Shown piece after piece: positions 17,235 to 27,500 of a stretch of DNA of 64,000 bases (position 1 is its first letter; each line of letters opens with the position of its first letter). The translations under genes and the position numbers were made by a program. The stretch is from the NCBI RefSeq assembly GCF_000515395.1, contig NZ_KI911782.1, positions 3,036,606-3,100,605 on the forward strand, given 5' to 3'. The DNA is from Jiangella gansuensis DSM 44835 (lineage in GTDB: Bacteria; Actinomycetota; Actinomycetes; Jiangellales; Jiangellaceae). The notes below the pieces were generated by a model. The model ran no database searches. It was not told the origin of the DNA and was given only the letters and a program-made list of their open reading frames with translations.

Positions 17235-18380
17235 ATGCCCCTTGCCGCGACGCCGATCGCGCCCCCGTCGGACGCCGTCCGGTCGCTCGCGTGGACCGCC
17301 GCGATCGAACGGGCCAGCGACAGCCTGCCCCGCGCGCGGGGCGTCGCCCGCTACCGTCGCCGCGACTATCTCCACGACAACCGGGTGGCCGTCGCCGCGA
17401 CCTTCGACGCCACCGCCGGCCTGCCCGGCAGCGGCGTCTTCGTGAACCCGGCGACGGGTGCGTCGCTGCTGGTGGCGGCCGATTCCCAGCCGCCGGTGCG
17501 CACGGCGGCCGCCGTCGACGTCGTCGTCGCCGGAGCCATGCGCACCGCGGAACAGTTGCGCTTCCGCTCCTTCTACCTGGCCGCCGGCGCGGCCCGGTCG
17601 CTCGTGGTCCACCAGCGCTCCGCCGCCGCCGTGCCGACACCGCTGGTCGCCGGTACCCGGCTACAGACGACGCTCACCGGCTGCACCCCGTTCGTGGTGC
17701 CGCGGATCCTGGAAACCGGCCTCCACCGGCGTGAGAACGCCGACTGGGTCGTCGAAGAGGCTCTCGACGGCGCACCGGTCGTGCGTGCCGACGCCGAGGC
17801 CGCCGCGGGCGAGCTCATCGCGCTGCTGCCGCAGATGTGGCAGCGGCTCGGCACTTCGCACGACCGGCTGGACCCCGACCAGCGGGCCCGTGCTCTCGTC
17901 GCGTTCGCGGGTCTGGCCGAGGACCCGCCGGACGGCATCTGGCCCGCCGAAGTCGACCGTCAGGCCACCTGGCACCGCGTCCGCGACCTGCTGAACGACG
18001 AACGCCCGCTGACCATCGGACTCAGCCACGGCGATCCCGGGCTCGGCAACGTCCTGCGCCTCGCCGACGGCCGGCTCGCCCTGGTCGACTGGGAAGACGC
18101 CGGCCACCGCGTCGTCGCGCACGACATCGTCAAGGTGCTGATGTCGTCGCCCGACCCGGTCCGGCTGGCCGCGACGCTGGACGCGCCCGGCTCGTTGCGC
18201 CCGGCATTGGCCGCCGCCGGTGCGATGCCGTGGCGGCGGCAGCTGGCGACGGCGCTGCTGCTGTTCCTGAGCGGCTGGCGCAACCGCCACTTCCGGGCGG
18301 TCAAGCGGCGCAGCGTGACCGCCAGCCAGCGGCGCATGCACGCGTTGATCCGCGTCCTCACCGTCCTCCTCGACCGCTGA
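17235..18380 (+). CDS. Aminoglycoside-phosphotransferase/choline-kinase-like protein
   Basis: This 381-residue protein has the catalytic core of the APH-type kinase fold near residues 255-285: LSHGDPGLGNVLR (catalytic Asp and Asn) followed by LALVDWEDAGHRVVAHDI (metal-binding Asp). The N-terminal half lacks a strongly conserved ATP loop, so the assignment rests on the C-lobe. Proteins of this fold phosphorylate small hydroxylated molecules or lipid carriers. With nucleotide-sugar and rhamnose genes on both sides, a sugar or carrier substrate is plausible but unproven. It is divergent from the dehydrogenase gene and overlaps the convergent beta-helix gene by 23 nt. Confidence 0.7.
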   Translation: MPLAATPIAPPSDAVRSLAWTAAIERASDSLPRARGVARYRRRDYLHDNRVAVAATFDATAGLPGSGVFVNPATGASLLVAADSQPPVRTAAAVDVVVAGAMRTAEQLRFRSFYLAAGAARSLVVHQRSAAAVPTPLVAGTRLQTTLTGCTPFVVPRILETGLHRRENADWVVEEALDGAPVVRADAEAAAGELIALLPQMWQRLGTSHDRLDPDQRARALVAFAGLAEDPPDGIWPAEVDRQATWHRVRDLLNDERPLTIGLSHGDPGLGNVLRLADGRLALVDWEDAGHRVVAHDIVKVLMSSPDPVRLAATLDAPGSLRPALAAAGAMPWRRQLATALLLFLSGWRNRHFRAVKRRSVTASQRRMHALIRVLTVLLDR

Positions 18381-20514
18381 CGGAGTCGGCGGAGGGGGAG
18401 CAGCGGACGGCGAAACCGGATCCGGTGCTCAGGTGGTGGCGCCACACGACGTCCGCGCCCTCCCCGCAGCGGCCGAGGTAGCTGACGTCGTCGTGGCCGT
18501 CGCCGTCCACGTCGGCGACGCGGAGGCCGAAGTGGGCGGTGGTGCCGTCGGGGGCGGGCCAGGCCTGGTCGCCCCAGTTGCTCACGGTCAGCCCGTCCGG
18601 GCCGCCCAGGTGGACGCGGAAGCATGGCGTGGCGTCGTTGCCGCAGGCCCCGCGGTACGCGACGTCGTCCGCGCCGTCGCCGTCGTAGTCGCCGACGTGC
18701 AGGCCGAACCGGGCGGAGTCCGCGCTCCAGACGGCGTCGTCGCCGAACGACCGCGGCTGGAACGACGCGCCGTCGCTGGCCAGCAGCCGCCAGCAGGTGT
18801 CGTCGTCGGCGCAGGAGCCGCGGGCGAGCAGGTCGTCGTGGCCGTCGCCGTCGAAGTCGCCGACCGCGACGCCGTACGCCGACGTCTCCCGCGTCAGCGT
18901 GCCGACGGCGCCCCACTCGCGCGGCTCAGCCAGCCCGTCGCCGGTGGCCAGGCTGACCCGCCAGCATCGCGTGCCGTCGTCACAGGCGCCGGCGTAGGCG
19001 AGGTCGTCGCGGCCGTCGCCGTCGAAGTCGCCGACCTGCACGCCGAACCGCGCGGTCAGCGATGCGTCCTGCAGCTCGGCCGGCCAGCGCTCGATCCGTA
19101 CCCCGTTGCCGGCGCTCAGGTGCGCCCGCCAGTACGGGTCCTCGTCCTGTTCGCGGACCAGGTGGACGAAATCCTCCGCGCCGTCGCCGTCGAAGTCGCC
19201 GCGGTGAACGCCGGCGAACGGGTCCTCCCAGGCCGGCACGGCACCGCAGTCGGTGGTGCGGACCTCACCGAGGTGGGCCAGGAGCGGGACACGGCTGTTG
19301 CCCTGGACGCAGAACGCCGGGCCGTACGCCGTCGAGACACTGATGAAGCCGCCGTCGACGAACGAATTGCCGCCGATGAACACGTCCCGTTCCGGGGTGC
19401 CCTGCGCCCCGCCGACGGAAGCCGCGCGCCAGTACGTCACCCCGCAGTAGTGCCGGCAGTCGGTGGAGCCGCCCATGTCGATCGCGTTGTCGCGGATCGA
19501 GACGCGCTGGAACACCTCCGGCATGATCTCGCTGGCGTAGACGTAGGTGTAGATGCCGGACGAGCGCAGCCGGTTGCCCACGACCACCGTGTCGTACTGG
19601 TTGCGCAGCTTCAGCGAGCCGCCCAGCGGGGTGGCGTCCCACCCGTCCGCATAGTTGCCCACCACCGACAGCCGCCGGCTGCCCCACGCGTACAGGCCGT
19701 GGTCCTGGCAGAACAGGCAGCCCTCCGGCGCCCCGATGCCGGGCGTGCGACGCCACACGTTGCCGTCGACGACGACCTCGTCGTTGCCCGTGCCGGTGTC
19801 GAGATCGTGGCCCCACACGTTGATCGCGGTGCGGAAGTACCCGTCCGGCACCCCGGATTCGAGATCCGGGGTGGTGCCGAACGTGGAGTCCTTGACGACG
19901 GTGAGGCGCGTCATGTCCGCCACGACGCCCCGTCCGGGATGCTCCGGCCCGCGCAGGAACTGGCAGCCGTCGACGGTGACCCCGTGGGTGCGTTCGAGCA
20001 TGACGTAGGGGATGCTCCAGTCCCGCGAGGGCCGGCCGTTGCGGAACACGCAGTCGCGCAGGGTCACGTCGGCGATGGCCCGGTACTCGTCGTCGCCGGA
20101 CAACTCGAAGCGGACGTTGTCGAACGTCAGCCCGCCGATGGTGACGTCACGCAGCGGGCGGTCCGCGTCGTGGGCGATGGTGACGCCGTCGGGCGAGGCC
20201 GAGCGCAGCACCACCGGCCCGCCCGGCGCCGCGACGTAGTCGACGTGGGAGGCCAGCCGGACCGGGTCGTCCAGCTCGTACACGCCGGGCGGGAAGGAGA
20301 CCGTGCGGTCGGGCCCGGCGTCGTCGATGGCGGCCTGGATGGCCTCGGTGTCGGACCGGCCGTCGCGGTAGTCGCCGACGTCGACGACCTTCGGCTCCGG
20401 CTGCCGGACGTCCTTGCCCTGCGGATTCGACGGCCCCCACGACCAGCCGACGAGGAACGTCGCCGCGAATGCCACCGCCAGGATCATCAGCGCGGCGCGT
20501 CTCACCGTCGGCAC
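18358..20514 (-). CDS. Membrane-anchored right-handed beta-helix protein with FG-GAP repeats
   Basis: This 718-residue protein starts with a hydrophobic signal or anchor (ALMILAVAFAATFLVGWSW). Residues about 40-400 form a pectate-lyase-like right-handed beta-helix: GDYRDGRSDTEAIQAAIDDA, then FPPGVYELDDP and repeated short strands with asparagines. From about residue 440 there are five FG-GAP/VCBS blades, each with a calcium-like loop (GDFDGDGAED, GDFDGDGRDD, GDFDGDGHDD, GDYDGDGADD, ADVDGDGHDD) and a paired Cys. It probably binds or cleaves an extracellular polysaccharide; catalytic residues cannot be fixed. The GTG at 20514 has GGAGGG about 9 nt upstream. It lies 90 nt downstream of rfbB on the same strand. 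The blades resemble those of the amidase at 7.1 kb. Confidence 0.8.
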   Translation of the reverse strand: MPTVRRAALMILAVAFAATFLVGWSWGPSNPQGKDVRQPEPKVVDVGDYRDGRSDTEAIQAAIDDAGPDRTVSFPPGVYELDDPVRLASHVDYVAAPGGPVVLRSASPDGVTIAHDADRPLRDVTIGGLTFDNVRFELSGDDEYRAIADVTLRDCVFRNGRPSRDWSIPYVMLERTHGVTVDGCQFLRGPEHPGRGVVADMTRLTVVKDSTFGTTPDLESGVPDGYFRTAINVWGHDLDTGTGNDEVVVDGNVWRRTPGIGAPEGCLFCQDHGLYAWGSRRLSVVGNYADGWDATPLGGSLKLRNQYDTVVVGNRLRSSGIYTYVYASEIMPEVFQRVSIRDNAIDMGGSTDCRHYCGVTYWRAASVGGAQGTPERDVFIGGNSFVDGGFISVSTAYGPAFCVQGNSRVPLLAHLGEVRTTDCGAVPAWEDPFAGVHRGDFDGDGAEDFVHLVREQDEDPYWRAHLSAGNGVRIERWPAELQDASLTARFGVQVGDFDGDGRDDLAYAGACDDGTRCWRVSLATGDGLAEPREWGAVGTLTRETSAYGVAVGDFDGDGHDDLLARGSCADDDTCWRLLASDGASFQPRSFGDDAVWSADSARFGLHVGDYDGDGADDVAYRGACGNDATPCFRVHLGGPDGLTVSNWGDQAWPAPDGTTAHFGLRVADVDGDGHDDVSYLGRCGEGADVVWRHHLSTGSGFAVRCSPSADSVSGRGGR

Positions 20515-20604
20515 GTCCTCCCGCCCTCCAGGGTGCAAACCGGGGGCAGTATGCCCAACCGACCCGGTTCTCAATCCTGGTTCAGCCGCCCGCCCGGCGG
20601 CACG

Positions 20605-21579
20605 TCACCGGTTCTTGAGCGGCTCCCACCATCCGCGCTGCTCGCGGTACCACTCGACCGTGGCGGCCAGCCCCTCCTCGAACGACCGCTGTGGCACGTA
20701 GCCCAGCTCGGCGCGGATCTTGCCGTGGTCGACGGAGTAGCGGCGGTCGTGCGCCAGCCGGTCCTCGACGTGCTCGACGCGGTCCCAGCCGGCGCCGCAG
20801 GCCTCGAGCAGCAGCCCGGTGAGCTCGCGGTTGGTCAGCTCGCGGCCGCCGCCGATGTTGTAGACCTCGCCCGCGCGGCCGCCGGCGCGCACCAGCTCGA
20901 TGCCCTGGCAGTGGTCGTCGACGTGCAGCCAGTCGCGCACGTTGAGACCGTCGCCGTACAGCGGCACCGTGAGCCCGTCCAGCAGGTTGGTGACGAACAG
21001 CGGGATGACCTTCTCCGGGTACTGGTACGGCCCGTAGTTGTTCGAGCACCGGGTGACCGACACCGGGACGCCGTGCGTGCGGTGATAGGCCAGCGCCACC
21101 AGGTCGCTGCTGGCCTTGCTGGCGCTGTAGGGCGAGTTGGGCTCCAGGATGTGGTCCTCGGTCCACGAGCCGGACTCGATGGAGCCGTAGACCTCGTCCG
21201 TGGAGACGTGCACGAACCGCTCGACGCCGGCCCGCCGGGCCGCGTCCAGCAGTGTCTGCGTGCCCACCACGTTGGTCTGCACGAAGGCCGCCGCTCCCTG
21301 GATGGAGCGGTCGACGTGGCTCTCGGCGGCGAAGTGGATGACCTGGTCGCAGGAGGCCATCAGTTCGTCGACGACGGCGGCGTCCAGGATGTCGCCCTTG
21401 ACGAAGGTGAACCGCGGATGGTCGGCCACCGGGTCGAGGTTGGCCGGGTTGCCCGCGTACGTGAGTTTGTCGAGGACGACGATCTCGGCGCCGGCCAGCT
21501 CCGGGTAGGCGCCGGACAGCGCCAGGCGGACGTAGTTCGAGCCGATGAAGCCCGCTCCGCCCGTGATCAACAGCCGCAT
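20605..21579 (-). CDS. rfbB: dTDP-glucose 4,6-dehydratase
   Basis: This 324-residue extended short-chain dehydrogenase converts dTDP-glucose to dTDP-4-keto-6-deoxyglucose, step two of dTDP-L-rhamnose synthesis. It has the NAD motif TGGAGFIGSNYVR at the N-terminus, HFAAESHVDRSI, VSTDEVYGSI with the catalytic Asp-Glu, YSASKASSDL (Tyr-x3-Lys), and RCSNNYGPYQYPEKVIPLF. The ATG at 21579 is preceded by GGAGGGG at 5 nt; a longer frame of eight codons would swallow that site. Divergent from rfbA across 48 nt, so one short region drives both arms of the rhamnose locus. Confidence 0.96.
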   Translation of the reverse strand: MRLLITGGAGFIGSNYVRLALSGAYPELAGAEIVVLDKLTYAGNPANLDPVADHPRFTFVKGDILDAAVVDELMASCDQVIHFAAESHVDRSIQGAAAFVQTNVVGTQTLLDAARRAGVERFVHVSTDEVYGSIESGSWTEDHILEPNSPYSASKASSDLVALAYHRTHGVPVSVTRCSNNYGPYQYPEKVIPLFVTNLLDGLTVPLYGDGLNVRDWLHVDDHCQGIELVRAGGRAGEVYNIGGGRELTNRELTGLLLEACGAGWDRVEHVEDRLAHDRRYSVDHGKIRAELGYVPQRSFEEGLAATVEWYREQRGWWEPLKNR

Positions 21580-21613
21580 CTCGTCCCCTCCGGAGAGCGT
21601 CACATATGCGGGC

Positions 21614-21619
21614 TATCGT
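21614..21619 (+). promoter_or_regulatory. Probable -10 box of a leaderless rfbA transcript
   Basis: TATCGT at 21614-21619 ends 8 nt before the rfbA ATG (21628) and no ribosome site intervenes. That spacing puts the transcription start at or next to the start codon. No convincing -35 was found. Confidence 0.35.
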
Positions 21620-21627
21620 AAGCGCCC

Positions 21628-22512
21628 ATGCGAGGAATCATCTTGGCGGGCGGCTCCGGCACCAGGCTGCATCCGCTGACCGTCGCCGTCAGCAAGCAGA
21701 TGCTCCCGGTCTACGACAAGCCGATGGTCTACTACCCGTTGACGACGCTGATGCTGGCCGGCATCCGCGACATCCTCGTCATCACCACCCCGCGTGACGC
21801 CGAACAGTTCACCACGCTTCTCGGCGACGGCTCCGAGCTGGGCATCTCCATCTCGTACGCCCAGCAGCCACGCCCCGAAGGACTGGCCCAGGCGTTCGTC
21901 ATCGGCGCGGACTTCGTCGGATCCGACTCCGTCGCACTGGTGCTGGGCGACAACATCTTCTACGGCGCCGGCCTGGGCACCCAGCTGCGCAAGTACACCG
22001 AGATCGACGGGGGGCTCGTCTTCGCCCACCACGTCGCCGACCCCAGTGCGTACGGCGTGGTCGAGTTCGACGACTCCGGCCGGGCCGTCAGCCTGGAGGA
22101 GAAGCCGGCCAAGCCGCGCAGCAACTACGCCGTGCCCGGGTTGTACTTCTACGACAGCGACGTCGTCCAGATCGCCCGCGAGCTGCGCCCGTCCGACCGC
22201 GGCGAGCTGGAGATCACCGACGTCAACCGCACCTACCTGGACCGGGGCACGCTCAGTGTCGAGGTCCTCCCGCGCGGCACCGCGTGGCTCGACACCGGCA
22301 CGTTCGACAACCTCATGGCCGCCGGCGAGTACGTCCGCGTCATCGAGGCCCGGCAGGGCCAGAAGATCGGCTGCCCGGAGGAGGTCGCCTGGCGCATGGG
22401 CTTCGTCGACGACGACAAGCTGCGGGCCCGCGGCGAGAAGCTGGCCAAGTCCGGCTACGGCACGTACCTGCTCGGCCTCCTCGACGGCGACGACGCCGGG
22501 GCCGGCGCGTGA
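21628..22512 (+). CDS. rfbA: Glucose-1-phosphate thymidylyltransferase
   Basis: This 294-residue enzyme makes dTDP-glucose from dTTP and glucose-1-phosphate, the first step of the rhamnose pathway. It starts [18 protein letters not shown], the nucleotide-binding signature, followed by [46 protein letters not shown] and GTAWLDTGT. Length is normal. The ATG lacks a visible ribosome site and lies 8 nt after a TATCGT box, suggesting leaderless expression. It overlaps rfbC by 4 nt (GTGA). Confidence 0.97.
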   Translation: MRGIILAGGSGTRLHPLTVAVSKQMLPVYDKPMVYYPLTTLMLAGIRDILVITTPRDAEQFTTLLGDGSELGISISYAQQPRPEGLAQAFVIGADFVGSDSVALVLGDNIFYGAGLGTQLRKYTEIDGGLVFAHHVADPSAYGVVEFDDSGRAVSLEEKPAKPRSNYAVPGLYFYDSDVVQIARELRPSDRGELEITDVNRTYLDRGTLSVEVLPRGTAWLDTGTFDNLMAAGEYVRVIEARQGQKIGCPEEVAWRMGFVDDDKLRARGEKLAKSGYGTYLLGLLDGDDAGAGA

Positions 22513-23150
22513 GCGGGCCGGTCATCGAGTCCCTCGGCATCGAGGGCGCCTGGGCCGTCACGCCCCGACAGTTCGGCGACGACCGCGGCGTGTTCCTGGA
22601 GTCCTTCCGCGGCGACCTCCTGGAACCGCACGTGGGACACCGGCTGGACGTGGTGCAGACGAACCTGTCGGTGTCCGCCGCCGGGGTGCTGCGCGGGCTG
22701 CACTACGCCGACATCCCGCCCAGCCAGGCCAAGTACGTCACCTGCGTGTCCGGCGCGGTGCTCGACGTCCTGGTCGACATCCGGGTCGGCTCGCCGACGT
22801 TCGGGCGGTCGGCGTCGGTACTGCTCGACGACGTCGACCGGCGCGCTGTGTACGTGGCCGAAGGCCTGGGACACGCGTTCATGTCGCTGGCCGGTGGTTC
22901 GGCCGTCATGTACCTGTGCTCCGCGCCGTACGCGCCGGGCCGGGAGCACGGCGTCAACCCACTGGACCCGGAGCTGGGCATCGACTGGCCGTCCGCGGAT
23001 CGCGACGGCCGGCCGATCACCCCGATCCTGTCGGACAAGGACCGCGACGCACCCACCCTCAGCGAGGCACGCGACGCCGGCCTGCTGCCCGACTACCAGG
23101 CCGCCCAAGGGTTCTACGCGTCCCTGCGCCCCAACCCCGACCCCAAATGA
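22509..23150 (+). CDS. rfbC: dTDP-4-dehydrorhamnose 3,5-epimerase
   Basis: This 213-residue cupin-fold enzyme epimerises C3 and C5 of dTDP-4-keto-6-deoxyglucose. Visible motifs are [28 protein letters not shown] (the catalytic His), [25 protein letters not shown] and [14 protein letters not shown]. The GTG at 22509 overlaps the rfbA stop in GTGA, so the two genes are coupled. The stop codon sits inside the first bases of an intergenic hairpin element also present at 30.7 kb. Confidence 0.95.
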   Translation: MSGPVIESLGIEGAWAVTPRQFGDDRGVFLESFRGDLLEPHVGHRLDVVQTNLSVSAAGVLRGLHYADIPPSQAKYVTCVSGAVLDVLVDIRVGSPTFGRSASVLLDDVDRRAVYVAEGLGHAFMSLAGGSAVMYLCSAPYAPGREHGVNPLDPELGIDWPSADRDGRPITPILSDKDRDAPTLSEARDAGLLPDYQAAQGFYASLRPNPDPK

Positions 23151-23400
23151 TCACGTCCGGCATGGGTGCTCACGCCCCGGCAGGAATGCTTGCCTGCTGA
23201 AGCGTGAGAAGCCTGGGGTGGCCGGTGTGCCGACCGCGAACGCCGCCACGGTGAACACCGGCAGCTGCGGCCACTGCCGGGGGCCGGGCTGGCCGGACTT
23301 TGATCGCAGCGCCCCGACGTCGATACCGCGGTCCGCGCTGGAGGGACCGAATCCGCCCGCAGACGCGGGTGCGGCTATTGAGGGCCGCTGTCGCGCCCAA
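23147..23400 (+). repeat. Intergenic hairpin element, copy 1
   Basis: The first 27 nt are identical to the reverse complement of 30766-30792, and similarity continues, with gaps, for roughly 150-200 nt. The core is a hairpin at 23169-23208: outer stem CTCACGC (23169-23175) with GCGTGAG (23202-23208) and inner stem GCAGG (23180-23184) with CCTGC (23193-23197). In copy 2 the matching stems differ but still pair. It fills the gap between the convergent rfbC and rfbD genes, suggesting a bidirectional terminator or RNA-stabilising element, or a small non-autonomous mobile element. The outer boundary near 23400 is approximate. Confidence 0.7.
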
Positions 23401-23533
23401 CTTGGCATCCGGTATCTGCGCCTTGGCTCGCGATATCACCGCTGCGAGGGGGCGATTCGTCCCATCTGTGGAGCGATCTCGCGCACCAAGGCGCGTGAGG
23501 CGTACCAAGCGCGCGAGTGGTCGGGCGCGAGCG
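23401..23533. other. Remainder of the rfbC-rfbD intergenic gap
   Basis: The gap between the two convergent genes runs 23151-23533. After the hairpin element I see no gene with family similarity. Frames open on both strands read as arginine-rich low-complexity protein with no ribosome site. Confidence 0.6.
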
Positions 23534-24391
23534 TCAGGCGGCGCCGCGGCCGAGGACGACCGGAGCGGCCTCTGCCAGCGCGTCCTCCCACGGGCGCAGT
23601 GGGCCGAGGCCGGCGCGGGCCCAGCCGTCGTGGCCGAGCACCGAGTACGCCGGGCGCGGCGCAGGGCGCGGGAAGGACTCCGTCGTCGTCGGGCGGACCC
23701 GCTCCGGATCAAGCCCCAGGTGCGTGAAGACCGCCCGGGCCAGGCCGAACCACGTCGTCGACCCGCTGTTGGTGGCGTGGTAGATGCCGCCGGGGGCCTC
23801 GGCGTCGACCAGCTCGATGATCCGCTGCGCGACGTCGTGCGACCAGGTCGGCTGGCCGTGCTGGTCGTCGACGACGTCGACGTGGTCGCGTGCCGCGGCG
23901 AGCCGGGCCATGGTGGCCACGAAGTTGCCCCCGTGCTGGCCGTAGAGCCAGGCCGTGCGGACGACGACGGCGTCGGGGAGACCGGTCAGGACCGCGTGTT
24001 CGCCGGCGAGCTTGGTGCGCCCGTAGGCCGAGCGCGGCGCCGTCTCGGCGTCCTCGGCGTACGGCTGCGATGCCTGCCCGTCGAACACATAGTCGGTGGA
24101 GACGTGCACCAGCCGGGCGCCATGCCTGGCGCAGGCCGCGGCCAGCAGTCCCGGCCCGGTCCCGTTGACGGCGAGCGCGGCGGCCTCCGCGGATTCGGCA
24201 CCGTCGACGTCGGTCCACGCGGCCGCGTTGACGACGACATCGTGGCCGGTCACGGCGGCGTCGACGGCCGCGGCGTCGGTGATGTCCAGCCGGTCGCGCC
24301 CGGCCGCCGTCACCGCCGCACCGCGCCCATCGAGCAGCGTCACGAGGTCATGTCCGAGCATTCCGGCCGCACCGGCGACCAACCACCGCAC
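23534..24391 (-). CDS. rfbD: dTDP-4-dehydrorhamnose reductase
   Basis: This 285-residue reductase completes dTDP-L-rhamnose by reducing the 4-keto group with NAD(P)H. Motifs are WLVAGAAGMLGHDLV at the N-terminus, VVNAAAWTDVDGAE, LVHVSTDYVFDG and YGRTKLAGEHAV (Tyr-x3-Lys), then RTAWLYGQHGGNFVATM. Length is normal for RmlD. It is convergent with rfbC and divergent from the giant glycosyltransferase at 24514, so it is transcribed apart from the other three rhamnose genes. Confidence 0.95.
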   Translation of the reverse strand: MRWLVAGAAGMLGHDLVTLLDGRGAAVTAAGRDRLDITDAAAVDAAVTGHDVVVNAAAWTDVDGAESAEAAALAVNGTGPGLLAAACARHGARLVHVSTDYVFDGQASQPYAEDAETAPRSAYGRTKLAGEHAVLTGLPDAVVVRTAWLYGQHGGNFVATMARLAAARDHVDVVDDQHGQPTWSHDVAQRIIELVDAEAPGGIYHATNSGSTTWFGLARAVFTHLGLDPERVRPTTTESFPRPAPRPAYSVLGHDGWARAGLGPLRPWEDALAEAAPVVLGRGAA

Positions 24392-24513
24392 AGCGGCACC
24401 TCCTACCCACGGAAGCGACTAAGATACCGAGGACGCGTAAGCAGCGGTCGATGCACTTGGGTCCGATGGCCTGGGGCACGTGGGGTCATGATCGTTCCCG
24501 AGGAGTTCTTCGC

Positions 24514-27500
24514 ATGAGACTGCCCGTCGGCAGGGTCCGTCGTCTGGTCAAGAAGGTGCTGCCGCAGGCGTACGTCGACGACGTCGCCCGCCGCCGGCGC
24601 ATCGCCACCGCCATCCGCTCCAGCGGGCTGTTCGATGCCGACTGGTACCGCGAGCAGCTCGGCGAGCCCATCCCGGACGGCGTCGACCCGGTCGATCATT
24701 ACGTCACCGTCGGCAGCTCCACCGACATCTCGCCGAACCCGTGCTTCGTCACCGAGTGGTACCGCGATCATCCGAAGAGCCCGAAGAAGCTCGACGTCGC
24801 GCCGTTCATCCACTACGTGAACCGTGGCATCGGCCGCGGCCTGTCGCCGCACCCGCTGTTCGACCCGGCCTTCTACCTCGACCAGCACCCGGATGCGGCC
24901 AACCACCGCGGCGGGCCGCTGGGCCACTACCTCGAGGTCGGCTGGAAGGCCGGCGCCGCGCCGAGCGCCGCATTCGACGTCGACGGCTACCAGCAGGCGT
25001 TCGGCCAGGTCGACGGCCCGCCGCTGGCCGACTTCGCCCGTCGCACCCGCCGGCTCATGCTGGACACCCGTGGCTGGGAGCACCTGCCGCGGACCGCCGA
25101 CACCTTCGACCACGACGCCGCCGAGACGTTCAAGGCCCGGACGCTGGCCGAGTACGCCGAACGCGGCGAAGAGCCGCCGCTGGTCACCGTCGTCATCCCG
25201 ACGAAGGACCGCCGGCAGGGCGTGCTGACCGCCATCGACTCCGTCGTCGGTCAGACGTACCGGAACTGGCAGCTGATCGTGGTCGACGACGGCAGCACCG
25301 ACGGCACCGCCGAGGCGATCGAGCCGTTGCTCGCCGACCCGCGCATCGAGCTGGTCCGCCGCGAGCAGGCCGGCGGGGTGTCCGCGGCCCGCAACGCCGG
25401 CCTCGCCCACGCCCGCGGCGAGTACGTCGCCTACCTCGACTCCGACAACACGTGGGTGCCGGACTTCCTGGAGGTCATGGTCGCCTTCGTGCGCACTCGG
25501 TCGCTGCGGTTCGGCTACGCGGTGTCGGAGCTGCTGGAGGAGAGGAAGAACGGCCGGCGCGGCTACCGGTCACTGCCGTACCACCGCGAAGCCCTGGTCG
25601 AGCGCAACTTCATCGACTGCATCGTGGTTTTGCATGAGCGCTCCCTGCTTGACGAGGTCGGCGCCTTCGACGAACAGCTGCGGCGCAACGTCGACTGGGA
25701 CCTGTTCATCCGGATGTCGAAGGTCACCGACTTCGAGCTGGCGCCGTTCATCGCCACCCGATACGACGCGTGGGAGCAGCGCACCGACCGCATCACCATC
25801 AACGAGCTGTTCGGCTATCGGTTCGTCATCCGGGCCAAGCACCTCATCGACTGGGACGCCGTCGACGCCGGCCTGACCGAGCGGCGGCCGGGCACGGTCT
25901 CGGTCGTCATCCACGCCGGCGACCAGGCGCAGACGGTCACCGCCACCGTGGAACGGCTGTTCGAGGTCACCGACCAGGAGCTCGACGTCGTCGTGGTCGA
26001 CGCCAAGACCACCGAGGCCGAGGCGATGCGGCTGCAGTTCCTCCCCATCCGGTTCCCCAACGTCCGGGTGCTGCGGCAGACCCAGCGGCTGTCCACGGAG
26101 CTGTCACGGACCATCGGCGCCGCGCACGCCACCGGCGAGACCATCGTCTTCATGACGCCGGACACCTGGGTCGAGCCCGGCTGGCTGGCGCCGCTGACCG
26201 AGGCGCTGTCCGACGGTGCCGCGGCCGCCCAGCCGCTGGTGATGCTGCCCGACGGGACGGTGTGGTCGGCGGGCGTCGCGTTCGCCCGTGGCGCGCACCC
26301 GCACAGCCTGTTCCGGCGCTTCCCCGGTGACGCGCCCGAGGTGGTGCGACCGTCGTCGCCGGCCGGCCTCTCGCCGGCGGTGCTGGCCGTGCGCGCCGCC
26401 GACTTCGCCGCAGTTCGCGGCTTCGACCCGCTGTTCGTCAACGACGTCGACAACCCCGACCTCAGCCTCCGGCTGGCCCGCCAGACCGGCCGAGCGCTGC
26501 GCTACCTGCCGGCCAGCATGGTGTCGTTCTCGACCACTCCGCAGCGGCGCACCACCGCCTCGGCCACGACGACGGCCACCGACAACCAGGAGCTGTTCAC
26601 CGGCCGCTGGAAGGACACCGTCGGCCAGGACGACGTCGCCGTCTGGCGGGCCGGTGGGTACGCCATCGTCGGCTACGACGGCGAGGCGTCCACGCACTGG
26701 GGCTTCGACCCCATCGTGGTGCACGACCGCCCGCAGCGGCCGCTTCGCTGGGCCATCAAGATCGGTGCGCCGAACGTCGAACGCCGCACCAACTGGGGCG
26801 ACTGGCACTTCGCCATCGGCCTCAAGCGGGCCCTGGAGCGGCTCGGCCACGAGGCCGTCATCGACGCCAAGCGGGCCTGGTACCGTCCGACCTCACGGTT
26901 CGACGACGTCGCGCTGGTGCTGCGCGGGGTCAGCGTCTACACGGTCAACCCGCAGCAGATCAACCTGTCCTGGGTGATCAGTCACCCCGAGCGGGTCACC
27001 CGGCGTGAACTGGCCGCCTACGACGCCGTCTTCGCCGCATCCACGAGCCTGGCCCGGCGGATGTCCACCGACCTCGGCGCGCCCGTGCAGCCGCTGCTGC
27101 AGTGCACCGACAAATACCGGTTCCGGCCGGTCCCCGGCGACCCCCGCCGCCACCACGACGTGCTGTTCGTCGGCAACGCCCGCGGCATGCGGGCCTCGGT
27201 GGGGGCGGCACTCGAAGCCGGCATCGTCCCGTCGGTCTACGGCGTGCGCTGGCGCGGGCTGCTACCGGAGGGGTCCTGGCAGGGTGAGTACGTCCCCAAC
27301 GAGGAACTGCCCGCCCTCTACGCCGGCGCCGGTGTGGTGCTCAACGACCACTGGGACGACATGAAGACCGAGGGCCTCATGTCCAACCGGCTGTTCGACC
27401 TGGCTGCCTGTGGCGCCCGGGTGGTCAGCGACGAGGTCCCGGGCCTCACCGACGTGTTCGGCGACGTCGTGCTGACGTTCAGCACGCCCGAGGAGCTCGC

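Noticed and set aside
18433-21621. 1062-codon plus-strand frame across the beta-helix and rfbB genes
   Set aside because: It spans two real minus-strand genes and their intergenic gap, has compositionally biased sequence and no ribosome site.
22284-22508. Longer N-terminus for rfbC
   Set aside because: The extra residues are an out-of-frame reading of rfbA. The GTGA overlap gives the normal epimerase start.
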